A stretch of DNA of 64,000 nt from Phoenix dactylifera (lineage: Eukaryota; Streptophyta; Magnoliopsida; Arecales; Arecaceae), in contig NC_052399.1 in the NCBI RefSeq assembly GCF_009389715.1, positions 19,843,646 through 19,907,645 of the forward strand, read 5' to 3'. Both the position numbers and the translations under genes were made by a program. The notes below the pieces were generated by a model. The model was not told where the DNA came from. It saw nothing but the letters and a program-made list of their open reading frames with translations, and did not search any database. Shown here piece by piece: positions 1 to 20,231 of this stretch; within the stretch, counting starts at the first letter, position 1; every line of letters begins with the position of its first letter.

Positions 1-3000
1 GATTTAAAATTCAAGATATGGATCTTTTTTGGTCACTGGCTGGTAGTAGGTACCGTGGTACACTGTTGGAACAAGCCGGTTTGGGGCTGGTTCAAGTGAG
101 CAAAAAAGGTTCATTAAGCTGTAAGGTTGGTTTGGAGCTATACAATTTAGGATGGGGCAGTTATGCAATCTGGGGGTGTTTACCCTATGCTGGTTCCTGG
201 CTTGGTACAGGCCTGATACGGGTGGTACTCCTATCTTTGTCACTACTCAATTACCTTTGAACAAAGGAAAACAGGCTCTAGGGGCATGTCACCCTTGATT
301 ATAGGTCCAATGAACCTGCAAACACTCTTCAATTAAAACAATGCAACTATGTTTTTCAGGTCAAACATGCTGAACCATTACTGGATGCCATTGCTTTCTT
401 GCATTAACCCTAGACCTGACAAGTTTGAATCATAAAAGTCAAATTATGTGATCTATAATTTTCTCACCGTCAGCCATGCCCCAGTATATGACTTTAATTT
501 GACCTTAGCCTCCTGGAAATTTTATAATTTATGAACCAAATTTCATCTTTATCTCCTGTTTTTAACATGCTGAGCCTGAAAGGGGTCACGATATATGATC
601 ACTCAAAACACCCTTATTCATTCTGAAATAGCATTTTCTTTTTTCTTATATATATGGGCAATAGGTCCCTACCAGTTCTGACGGCCGAGTTAAATTGATG
701 TTTTTTTTTCAATTGTGGATGAAGACCACCATAGTATATGTGCAAACTTTCGCCATGCACCTGTAACCTAGCCACCCTAAGTTGTCTCATCTTACACATT
801 GGCATACGTTGAGTAAGATTTGTTCAATTATATTTGTCCCTAAGCTGTAGCAATCTAACTTCTGTATATATTGATTTATTAGTTTGCTAATTTAGTAAGC
901 TAATTTTTTGCCCTAAATTTCGTCCGCACTATTTTAAGCCATTCAAAGCCTCATGTTTCACCAAATTTTGTAACTCATATTCAATCCACAGTCCACACAG
1001 TTAAAATGTTGACCAAACCCAAACCAATTTACTTGATCTTGTCAAACTTTTATTTTTGTTGAATGTTGATTGAGTCTTCCTTGCCTTGATTTAATCCTTT
1101 GATCCAAGTTTGCATCCTTGATTTTTTTTTCAAAAACATTCTAGCTTTTCTATCTTCCTCTTTGTTGGTGCTAGGCCACAAAGGCACTAGCTTGAAGAAA
1201 GCAAGGTGCTAATTTATGAAAAATTTAATAAATGCATTATGAATAAATAAATACTGTTTGTATTTAAAAACAACACAACCACCATATGGTTAAACATTTT
1301 AGTTGCAACATCCTCAATTATAATAATTTAAAACATTTTATCATGTTCTACATCTATGAAAACATCATATCAGAATACCATTTTTGTAACATGTTTTTAA
1401 ACAGAAGGCAGCAAAACACCTTATATCCTAAAGTAGCTTCAAAGTTCAAATGTAGCAACAACCACTTTTGAAACATATATCTAAATTAAACATAAGGGCA
1501 AAAATAAATCGCTAGACATCCTAGAGCAGCTTCAAGCTTCAGGCATTATCATAATAATCATCACTAGAACTCTCACACTTCCATGATTCCAGCTCCATTA
1601 GATTTATAATCATCATTGTCCTCACCTTGCTCTCCCCCCTGAATTAGCCTCCTCCACTAGCTTTCATTTCTATAGGGTTCACCAGACCAAAATGCTTGTG
1701 TAACTGAAGCCAGCACATCTCCCAAAGAAAGGCACAAAAGGAATATAAAGAATAGTACTGGAATTGGAGAGCAACTTGCCAAATGCCTCTTTCTTTGGTT
1801 CATGCACTTGCTTAGACATCAATTCGATAAGCCTGCCTCACCAGGGACCATCGAGTCACTGCAGGATTTGCCTAAGTGCCTAGACAAGCAGCGTATGTAT
1901 GTAAAGTTAAATTGTTCTTATGGGAACAAGTCTGTAAGTGGGTCCTACTGGAAAATGACAATTTTAAAACCCATGTGCTGCACTTGTTAGCTTTGAAAGC
2001 TTGAGCATAGTTACATCATTTAATCAATACCATCAGTGCACCTTTTGTCTTGCATTGATTACTTCACATTTCGTTGCTTTAATAGCATTTGTTAAATGAC
2101 AAAAGTACCCCATGCTAGAAGACCTGGCTAGTGCAATATATGGGGGTAAAATTTTCATTTTCTGATAGGACCAGTTTACAAACATAGACTAGCTAACTAG
2201 TGCTTGACCCTAAGTAGGCCTCACCTCTCCTCCCAATCTGTCTCCTGTCCACTCCTCTCTTAGCATCCTTCTCTTTGTTGGCTTCTAGTGGTGCATCACA
2301 TGGCTTTGACCATAACCTCCTCATGTCCGTTGGGGCCCTAACTCCTGCATGCTGGTTGCATCTCTGGCCTTGGTTGGCTTGTTGAGTCTCATCTTTCTTT
2401 CTTTGACATGTCCTTGATCTCTCATTAGACCTGGCTAGTGCAATATATGGGGGTGAAATTTTCATTTTCTGATAGGACCAGTTTACAAACTTAGACTAGC
2501 TAACTAGTGCTTGACCCTAAGTAGGCCTCACCTCCTCCCAATCTGTCTCCTGTCCTCTCCTCTCTTAGCATCTTCCTCTTTGTTGGCTTCTAACGTTGCA
2601 TCACATGGCTTTGACCATAACCTCCTCATGTCCATTGGGGCCCTAACTCCTGCATGTTGGTTGGATCCCTGGCCTTGGTTGGCTTTTTGAGTCTCATCTT
2701 TCTTTCTTTGACATGTCCTTGATCTCTTTCCTCTTATTCCCTTCCCTCCCTCCCCTTGTGAGATGGTTAGGGCTTCAGTGGGTTGGAGTTGGCCTTGGGC
2801 CATAAATGTCAGCTCGTAAAGTTCAACCTAGAACAGATTTAAACATGTTCATGCCATTGTTGCACTTCTGGTTTGTTTGACCTGAACCTGGATCTCATTT
2901 CTGGGCCTAGTAGTCAAGTGCAGAATTGTATAAAATATAAATCATTGTTTTACACTAAACTTCTGGGCAAAAATGACTTGTTTATAGCCTCTAAGAGATT

Positions 3001-3613
3001 CATTATGATTTCTTGGATCTGTAAGAGTCGTTACTTTTTTTGGTAGATGATGTGGTTGAATCTGATTAACTTTTATTTAAACCTTTTTCTTTTTGAGAAG
3101 GCAATTTAATTGGTATTTACATAAGGTTATTTCATCTCATCATGTGCCATTACTTGGTTGGAATTAGGATAACCCTCCAACACTACTGTTCAGGGAAACT
3201 TGAAACTGGTTTATTGATGTTCGACACCACCGAAATGATGGCTTTATATAAATGCTATAGTTTGGAATCTCCTTTCTGGAATGACGTCAGATTTTCATGA
3301 ACTTTAGTCAGAACTTCTTCACCCTTTCTGGGAATTAGAGAGAACTAAAGTCAAATCAGTTATAACTTCACCAACATTATTCTAATTTCATTTTATGCAC
3401 ATCCAGTTCTCCAAATTTCTTTTGATACTCTCGTGACAGTTTTTTCATGAGACTTGACTCTGTTACAATGGTAATTTTTTATTATGCAGAGATGCTATTT
3501 GTAGTTTAACAAATAATGTTTGTTTTTGTAAAGTTCTTAGCATGAAAGATCATTTTCTTGTGTTGATAATATTGTTCTCTGAAACTTTGTGGCTGTTCCT
3601 GTTCTAAAACCAG
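1..3613. other. Gene-poor stretch upstream of the first visible NOT4-like exon
   Basis: No coding exon could be supported on either strand. The sequence is AT-rich with many in-frame stops. It is either a long intron of the NOT4-like gene, whose RING and RRM exons are not visible here, or intergenic DNA. The only structure seen is the tandem duplication at 2121-2731. Confidence 0.5.
2121..2731. repeat. Two-copy tandem duplication, about 307 bp per unit
   Basis: A block beginning gacctggctagtgcaatata at 2121 begins again at 2428, an offset of 307 bp. The two copies stay nearly identical through the motif tttctttgacatgtccttga, with scattered substitutions and a few short indels. The short open frames read in it on the minus strand repeat one another and have no coding character. 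This looks like a recent local duplication of non-coding DNA. Confidence 0.85.
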
Positions 3614-5874
3614 TAAACTTCCACAAAATTCTGGAAATGCTTTGCATAATTTTGAACGACGTTCAGGAAGTGTATTACCTCCTCCAAGGGACCACTTCTG
3701 CAGGAGCAACAGTAGTGTTGCTAGGGACAAATTTCTCATCCGGTCTGTTGTTTATGTAAGAAACTTTATTTGCATGATACATGATCGAAACGTGTGTTTT
3801 GTACTTTCTGGTTGCCTAAACTATGAAGCTTGCAAATTTCTGAAATCTTTCTGATACTGTAAATAATGAAACTTTTTATTTATACTAACTTTTTCGCTTT
3901 CTGCCATGTCATTTAGACTCCTACCGATAATGGCAAAAGACATTTTCAAAATGGTGATAGTGGAAAATCTGATGTCCTTCCAGTAGCGGCTTCATGGTGC
4001 TTACAATAAACGCTATTCTTTATCTTTCTTTTCCCATCAAACTGCCTTGAGTTCTCCAGTTTTCATATCTCCTTTTTTGGTTTTGGGGGGTTGGGGGGGT
4101 GGGGATGTTGTGGGGATGCGCAGGGGCTCAAGACTTGCTTCTGGTAGGTCACCATATGCTGGTGTTGCTTTTTCCCAAGGAACAATTGATCATCCTATCG
4201 TTCCCACTAGTTCTCTTGCTGGAGTTGACATACAAGCATTGCCACAGAATGCCTATCCAACTCAAAGGCAAATGATCATGTTAAGAAATCAAATGCCTCT
4301 TTCAAACGGGCACCTAAAAAATATTGCATCATCGGAACCATATGTTGAAAATGGTTTTAGAGAAGATACGGTTATGCCAAATTTCAAGTCAAGCAATTAT
4401 ACTAACATAATGACAAATAATACTGTCAGTGGATCATCTTTTGTTACATGTAGAGAAGACATGGAATCAAGAATCACCCAACCATCACACTCCTCTGATT
4501 CAGTTGGATTTAGTCAGCAACCATATGCTTCTTTTTTCAGATGATATCAAGTGTTTTACAATGATGGAAACTAGTCAGGCTTCATCTTGTATTCCCCGTT
4601 CAGTGACTAATGGAACCAAATGGGATTCCGGGTGTCTGTACGGCATCACTGAAGGAGTCTTTTCTCCGGTGGGATATCTTGTCGCCCCCTCCATAGGAGA
4701 TACTCCAGCATCAAACTTTCAGGCTACGATTCAAGATCCGGCATTCAGAACAGCTTCATCTTCTCAAAGTTTGCCTCTATCTTTTAATTGGTCTAGCAGA
4801 TTTTCAGATATGATACGCATGAGATCATCTGCAAACTTTGAAGGCAAAGATATTTCTCTTCCTCTAGATAACAGAAATTTTGAAGGTTACTCTCCTTTGG
4901 TTCCTGATGGAACTACCATCACGGACCATAGAGTTGGTGAGCATTCAACATGTTCTATAATTATTGGACTATCTTGTAAAGGTCAACAAAGGAAGTTACA
5001 GAGTGAATCCTCTTCTTGTGGTATAAACAATTTTAAGCTTCAACACTTGGAATGTCAGCCTGATAAACCTATTTCAACAGAGATGGATATAGTCCTGGAT
5101 TCTGCTGTATCCAACAAAGCTAACACAGATATGAGAGATGACAGTATGACATTACATAATTCCTATGTATATTTAAGAGAAGATAATAGTCTACCAGATA
5201 AAGCCAATGATGATGCAGGAGAAGATGGTATAATATCAGATATTTTGTCTCTGGCTCTTGGTCAGGTTGATCATCTGATAGATCGTTATAATCTCAGCGA
5301 ACTGCTGAGTGGCACTAATGAAAGTGACTACTCAAAATCCTATAATTCTTGGATGCCATGCAATAGCAGTGAATCCAAATTTTCTTTTGCAAGGTTAGAT
5401 GATTCCAACTGTGGAAAAGAGCAATCATTTCCTTTAGATTCCTATGTTTTTGCTCTTGATATAAAAACTGACCAGCTAGACATTGAGGAAAAGAAAGTAG
5501 GCAATACAAACACCTCTCTCAGTGGGTTATCTGCTTATGATATGGACAATCCTGAGATTCTGAACAGCCGTCATAGATCTTCTGCATGTGATGTTGCCAA
5601 TGAATCAAAACATCCATCTAGTTTGCGTCAGTCAGGTGGTTGGCCCAACCTAGCTTGGTTTCTTTTATTTTTCTTGATTATGTTGAAATTTAGTAACAGT
5701 CATATTTTCTTTTTCATCTAAAAACTAATAGTTGCTGGAATTTTTTTATACATATAAAGTTTAATTTGTCATCAAGAAACAAATTTCATGTCTTGTTTCC
5801 TTTTGTTTTTTTCCCCTTTTTTAGTTATCTTTTAGTTTCATTAAATATTCTCTAGTTATTCATTTGGTTGGGTT

Positions 5875-5926
<52 letters not shown>

Positions 5927-7691
5927 CGCGCGCGCGCGCGTGCGCATGTGCGTATGTGTGTGAAAGAGTTTGTGTGTGCATGTGCACGAGCATGTGCGTA
6001 TGTGTCTGAATCATCTTTCATATTAATTTTGTATTATGAAATGGATTGCATTTGAGCTGGAGATACATATAGTTGTCCATAATGCGAACTATGTTGACCA
6101 ATAATACTGTTACATTTCATTTACAAAGATCAGTTACTTGCTAGTGCTGGCTTGACATTGTTTAACTGATTCAAGCTATCTATAGGCAGCCTTGTTCTGA
6201 GACATGGTAATCTTTTATATATCTGTGATTGTTATAGAGTTCCTAATTGCAGTTCTCCATATTGTGTTGATTAGTACTTGTGGAGGCTTCTTTGTTACCC
6301 CTTTTATGGAGGCTTTCTTTGCTACTCTTTTGGAAAGATATCTATTGTATAATTTATTTTGTGGTTGTTTTCATACACTGAATATATTTATGAACACATG
6401 CAGTACACAATCTGTTTGAGTTCCAATCCTCGCAAGTTCTTTTTCCTGGGATCTAGATTATTTCTCTAAACCTTATCCCAATGTCTTTTTGCTAAACATT
6501 AAATTTCTCTGCGAACTACAAGAACCTTTTGTTGGATGGTGCTTGATGGAAAATTTTGTGTAACAGCTACAGGAACTGCTGATTTGGCATTATGTCCAGT
6601 AAGCATAGAGCTTGAATATACCTTTTAATTATATTGAGTCATTGTCTCTTGAAACTGCATAAGATTGATGGAACTATTATGTACCAAAGGTATCTTGGGA
6701 TATGCACTTGTCTTTCCAAAGTTAGTAAATTCTGCTAGTTGTTACTTTCCTTGCTGGGTCCTAATTTGCCATTCTACAACAGGCTAGTTGTTTAGTCATG
6801 ATTTAGTTGATTGAGCTTTTCTTCAGTACCCTAACCCTCTTTTTGTTACCTGTCATGTTTATTAGAACATAATGTTCCATATGATATTTTATTTCTAGTA
6901 TTTGGTATGTTATTACCTAAATGAATTACTATATATCCATTTTCTGCTTTCCTTTTTCTGACTTGATTGTCTTTAATATATTGTGATTTATGGCTCTGGC
7001 AGCTTCTCCTATTTCAAGGTCTGAGGTGTTGCCTTCTTCTGGATTTCCTGCCGGGATTAGGTCCATTTCTCCTTGCTTCTATCCTCGACATGTGGATGAC
7101 ACAGATCAAGCTTTTTGCAAGCTTACAAATTCTGGTTAGCTTTTACCTTTAGCTGGTATATGGGAGGCAGTGAGAGCTTATTGTCGTAATGGTAATAATT
7201 ATACTATTTGTTCTCACGATGCAGGTTCTATTGCTGAATACCAGATTTCTGGAAATTCACCTTGTATAAATTCCTCTCAAGAAAATCCCGGTTCCAACAG
7301 CTTTAATGGTCCTCAGATTGATCAGATTAATCAGATTAATGGTTCTGCAACTGCATCACTATGTAAAGGAAAGTTGTCACAGTCAATGATACGGCAGTTT
7401 TCTCTGAGCTCTAACTCGATTAGTCTTGCCGAGGCTGATCAGAGGCTTCAGTTTCAGGCAAGAATGAGAAATTTGACTCAAAATCTGGTGACGTTAATGA
7501 ATCAAAATAGGAACATGACCTTACAGGATATGGTGAATAATTATGACGGGACATGGGGATCATGTAATATTGGCAGTCCAACTGCAATGGAGTCTGGGGT
7601 TACTGGCAGAGGTCAATCTGCTCTGGATGAGATTATACATCATTTAATTCCTGGTTCAAAGCAAGGATCTTGGAGACTGTCAAGAACATGA
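3614..7691 (+). CDS. NOT4: NOT4-like CCR4-NOT complex subunit (E3 ligase family), C-terminal part
   Basis: Exons by splice signal and frame: 3614-3755, 3917-3996, 4124-5635, 7003-7134 and 7225-7691 (stop TGA). Residues recognisable from plant NOT4 proteins include RRSGSVLPPP (first exon), a conserved VLPVAASWGSRL block created by the 3996/4124 junction, an ISDILSLALG...LSELL block followed by SKFSFARLDD, and SPISRSEVLPSSGFPAG across 5635/7003. NOT4 is the RING-type ubiquitin ligase subunit of CCR4-NOT, acting in mRNA decay and co-translational quality control. About 775 residues are visible. The RING, RRM and zinc-finger exons expected upstream are not seen and probably lie beyond the window. 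The frame changes within the third exon near 4532-4540: either one extra T in a T6 run, or a small intron 4450-4540. The first-exon start is approximate. Family assignment is fairly sure; whether the gene is intact is uncertain. Confidence 0.72.
4085..4120 (+). other. G-run tract directly before a splice acceptor
   Basis: The end of the NOT4-like intron 3997-4123 contains four or more runs of 4-7 guanines, ending three bases before the CAG acceptor at 4121-4123. In the transcript this matches the pattern of a G-quadruplex, and it sits where a polypyrimidine tract is expected. A short T-run lies just upstream near 4071-4084. Confidence 0.6.
5876..5950. repeat. Compound microsatellite (CT)n(GT)n(GC)n
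   Basis: About 22 CT units run directly into short GT and GC dinucleotide runs, followed by degenerate GT-rich sequence to about 6005. It lies inside the NOT4-like intron 5636-7002. The alternating purine-pyrimidine GT/GC part could adopt Z-DNA, which is inference. Confidence 0.9.
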
Positions 7692-10139
7692 GAAACCCTG
7701 TTTTCAGGTTCCTGATTCTTCTGGTTTACTGTTTAACGTACAATATGAGCAAAGTTTTTGTTGTTTGAAGCTCCTCTCTGTGATGCTATGGCTCATTGTA
7801 TTGGGGCCTTCAAATGAACTTGTATCAGTTGGTGCCAAAATTTTCTGAACCTCTGAGACTTGCAACTATGGGATCCATGGAGTTGGTTAAATTCCAATAG
7901 GGTGATGTGATCTGCAGAGTTGCTTGGTTGTAGATGTTTGCAGGTAATTGCTAATGACTCGCCATGGTATTGTTTCTTGTGGATGCCTCATGAATGGAAA
8001 CTTAAATAACTTGGCCTCTGACAAGTATCATAGGATTGCAAAATTCTTTGGATGATTTATGCCTTTTGTGTGGTTGCCACATGCCATTAGCTCCCATCTG
8101 ATTTACAATATTTTATTGCTGTTAGATACATGCATGATTAAAAAGTTTTGTATCCAAGGCTCAGTATTCATCATTCTCCAATATTGTTTGCCAAAATGAT
8201 GGCCTAGTCTGCAAAGACCTTAGGAGAATTTGCAAATCCATTAGGCAGCGAAGGAAAGGATCTTATGGCTATTGTAGTTAAAAAATTTTAAGCCTTGAGC
8301 TCCTTTTAAATGATTAATACAAGGAATTGAAGATAAGCATACGGATTTGAATTGATAAAAAAGGGTGCTTGCTTCGTCAAAAACAAAAGAAAAGCGTGCT
8401 TTCTTCTGTAAGTTGGTCTAGTAAAGAGGTAAGAAAGGTAATTCTATCAACGATGATAATAAACAATATTTCTGGGTCATAATGCATTTTTAGTCGAGTT
8501 AATATCAATTCTGTCTTGATCAATTTGATAGCTGGTCGGTCATGAAAATTTTTATCAGCGTCTAACATGAAACTTCTTTTTTCCGCAGTTATGCCCAACC
8601 CAGCCGCCTGGATGGATGGAAAATGAGGTGGTTGTTTTGGTCTCTTGCACGCTGACGCATGTAGACTCGTTGAATTCTTGAGCAATCTTTTACACCGTGG
8701 CATGTAACACCCAGGCAGATAGACAAATGAAAAACCCTCAATTTCTAATTTCAACCGTGTAAATGGCTTTCAGACCTTTTTGTTGTTTTTCTTTTTTCTC
8801 CATGATCTCTATGTAGATCGGTACATGAAAATTCTTGCGTGTTTTCGTTCTTTTAGCTGACTGTTTGTCGTTGGACAAGCTGGGAGTGGTGCCTCGATGA
8901 ACGCAGGGTCAGCTTGCCTGATGAGCTCGCGTTAGGTTGGTCTCGGGTGTTGATTTCCACTACAGACTCGCTGCTGCAATCACGGTGGTATGCCTATATT
9001 TCTCTTAAGGTAATGTGGGAGACTTGGTCTTCGATTGAATTAACCTGTTTTTTGGTGGTGCGGTGGCACGGCATGGACCTATGCCGTCGTCCATAGTTTT
9101 CCCCATGGACCTTCTTATTACTCCTACTTGGCCGTTGTTTTCCCTTCACTTCCGGACGGACGTTCTTTCCTTTTTGGTAGATATTATGGTGGCCTTTATC
9201 GTAGAGCTCGTTAAAAGCATCATCTCCGTCCAATTCTCATGATCCCGTGCATCTATGGCACCGCATATGGATACCAAGAGCCCGGTTCATATCTCCATGG
9301 AGTAGGACCCTCTCATGCCTTCCCACCTATCATGAAACGTCTTGAGCTGCGCCCTCTTCTCTTCACTAATTCATCAACATCACCCGTCTACTGGTCTCCT
9401 ACTGGCGTCTGGCCTCAAAAAAGGGTAAAGTGTTTTACGGTTTTGGGCGCAACAGTTTTTTCCCCTGATGTTTGCCCCTTCTTTTTCCCCGTCTTGGCCT
9501 ACCAGAGACAGCTGTTTCACCTCGCATCGAGGCACATCCGACCTCGATCGGACGGCCACGGTGTGCGCGGCCACCTACCGTCCCTCGGGCCCCTCTGTTT
9601 ACTCAGCGCAGAGGTGGCTATTGGATTCTCGATGGCCCGTGCCTGCCTCCCCTGTATAGCCGCCGGTCGTATAATCCAAAACGTACGCTCCAACCCACGT
9701 GGTGACGCGGTCAAAGGGCCTCCCCCGCCCCTCATCATCACCGTCCGTCCCCTCCGTTCGATACGTCAGCGGTCCCGATGTCATTATCATGCCCTTCTGC
9801 AATGCCCCACTTGGATATTACCTGCAAAATATTTCATTCCATATATCATTTCAATCAACTTAAAGGGGGAGCGGTCCCAAATCCAAAATCCAAATAATAA
9901 TAACAACGGATGAATTAAATACTTAACTCTGGAACTTCGTTTTGGCCTCTTCCGCACTTGTCACGGAGAGAGAGAAAAATAGAAGCCAAGAAATAAGAAA
10001 AACAAGAATGAAATAATAGCTCTTCTGTAGTTAAGACTTAAAGAAGGGAGAGAAGGGGGGACGAGCGGATCGAATACTCGCCTGTTTCTATCGCTGCTGC
10101 CTCTGCCCCTAGGGTTTTTTCGGTCCCCAGGAGGGACGG
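7692..10139. other. NOT4-like 3' UTR, spacer and MPK6 promoter/leader
   Basis: The first several hundred bases are probably the 3' UTR of the NOT4-like gene. From about 9240 the sequence becomes GC-richer, consistent with a promoter and leader for the kinase gene. A GA-rich leader segment lies at 9964-10030, and a three-codon upstream ORF (ATG AAA TAA) begins at 10008. No coding exon is supported; a 224-codon open frame at 9239-9913 has no recognisable domain. Confidence 0.5.
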
Positions 10140-18512
<8,373 letters not shown>

Positions 18513-19059
18513 GAGTTTCCAACGGTCCGGTTTGTTGACCCTTGTGACCTTTGATCAGCGCAATTCATGTGGCTTTTGCATGCAACTGCTACTGATTCGT
18601 CCATGTATATATATGTGCTTCAGCAGAGCTTTTTGATTCTATTTGGTGGCTGTGATCTGATAGGCAGGGACTTGGAGTGGGAGGATATTTATGGGTGATT
18701 GTATGGATGCTTGTGCGTCTGTATGATACTTTTTATGGTTATTTAAATGTGACTTGTTTCTACTTTCTCTAGTCAGTATAAATAATGAAAATCTATGCTT
18801 GCCATATAAGAGTTCATTCTTGTATATCTTAATCAGGAAGTTTATCCTGAGTACAGATGCATGCTGACCTAGTGGAGAATCCACCTGAAAGGTCTCAATA
18901 AAGGAAAGGAGTGGAAAGAGCAAAAGTGACTTTTTGATCACAGCCGAGTTTGTATTTACAATGGAAAGCCAGTTGTGAAGGCTCATACTCATTCTAGAAA
19001 ATGAGAGCTAATGCTTGAAATTTGCTTTTAACTTTTGAGAGGGAAGTGCCACCACATTT
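18513..19059. other. MPK6 3' UTR and flank
   Basis: AT-rich, non-coding. The MPK6 transcript presumably ends within the first few hundred bases. No further gene is supported. Confidence 0.5.
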
Positions 19060-19589
19060 GGGCTTGTTTGGATATTCATCTAGGAATCATGCCCATCAGC
19101 TCGCCTACCCATGGTCCTCCAAGGGATCAACTAAATTTTAGTCTAAATCCCAAGCCTATGGGATATTGTTTTGCAGGAAGAAAAAAAAGATGTATGAAGA
19201 TTTCTTGTTTCAATAGAATTAGGAGGGTACTGGATTGAGAGGGGTCATACTCAATAAGCAGCCCAATTCACCGAATCCAGTAGGAAATTTAGTTTAATCG
19301 TGCTAGATTTTCCAAACATGCTCTAAAGATTTGTTTGAATATTTTTATAGGATTGAGCTGAAAATTCTACATGATCTATGGATTAGGTCATTCATTTAAG
19401 TATGGCTCTATCAATTAAACACCTTGTAGTCCAAATTCTCCGTGAGAAGAAAAATGGCCCTTCGATCCCTTGTACAACCCAAAGGCTAGGATTGGGTAGG
19501 TTTTTAAAAGATGGGAGCTAGACGGGCAACAACCTTAAGTCCTTTGAGATTTTAAACCCAATTATGTAGGAATATCCAAACAGCTCTTA
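19060..19589. mobile_element. Pair of adjacent MITE-like units
   Basis: Unit 1 (about 19060-19325) starts GGGCTTGTTTGGATATTC and ends CCAAACATGCTCTAA. Unit 2 (about 19325-19589) starts AAGATTTGTTTGAATATT and ends ATATCCAAACAGCTCTTAA. Each has imperfect terminal inverted repeats of the GAGC(N)TGTTTGG type common in plant MITEs, and the two abut near 19325. No coding capacity is seen. Confidence 0.6.
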
Positions 19590-20197
19590 AATAGGTAAGT
19601 TCCCTTCCTAAGGACTGAGATGAGCATTTTATAAGCGCTTATTCTTTACTTGGTTACTGGAGATAGTTAGATTTCCTCATTTGAATTTCTTGCATGAGTG
19701 GAATCATTCTAAGCCTTTTCCATTAGACAAAAGACTATGGTTATTTTAGCATATTCTTTGAGATGAGCCGGAATGCTCGTGAATCTTTAGCACTAAAATA
19801 AAAGGCAAGGTTGTTCGAGAATGACTGTCTTCTGTGCTGAAAAATGACCTAAAGAATTTAGAGCCGGGAGACGAAAGCAGACTACACAAAGACTGTTTCC
19901 CAGACTTGCGAATTGACCAAAATAATTAAAATCCATGACTATGTGTTGCCCCTTCTCTCTGCTAGAGATCGGCAAAACCATATTCTGCCTACTGGGAAGA
20001 ACTTTGGGCTACTCAGATGGAGAATTAGTATCCCTTTCTTGCTGCCAAGGACGATCGAATAGTCCTTACTGCAATAGAATAGGAAAGCTTAGATAAGCCT
20101 AGCATTCCTGTTTCTTGGTTCTTGCATATGTATACTATAGATATATATTTCTATTTGTATGTTCCCTTTTTATTTTTTTTGTGGGTCTAGTGTGAGT

Positions 20198-20231
20198 CTC
20201 TTATACATACATGCATGCATGCATGCATGTT
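20198..20231. repeat. Short (ATGC)n repeat
   Basis: About five perfect ATGC units preceded by two ACAT units. It is self-complementary and lies in the AT-rich spacer between MPK6 and the CID gene. Confidence 0.8.

Noticed and set aside
3642-3854. Open frame running past 3755 as a separate small protein
   Set aside because: The part up to 3755 is the NOT4-like exon; the rest is intron after a clear GT donor, and the frame resumes correctly at 3917.
5864-6055. Open frame with Ser-Leu and Arg-Ala repeats
   Set aside because: It is a reading of the CT/GT/GC microsatellite.
9239-9913. A 224-codon open frame starting with ATG upstream of MPK6
   Set aside because: No domain, no splice context, composition changes along its length and competing frames on both strands; it reads as GC-rich promoter DNA.
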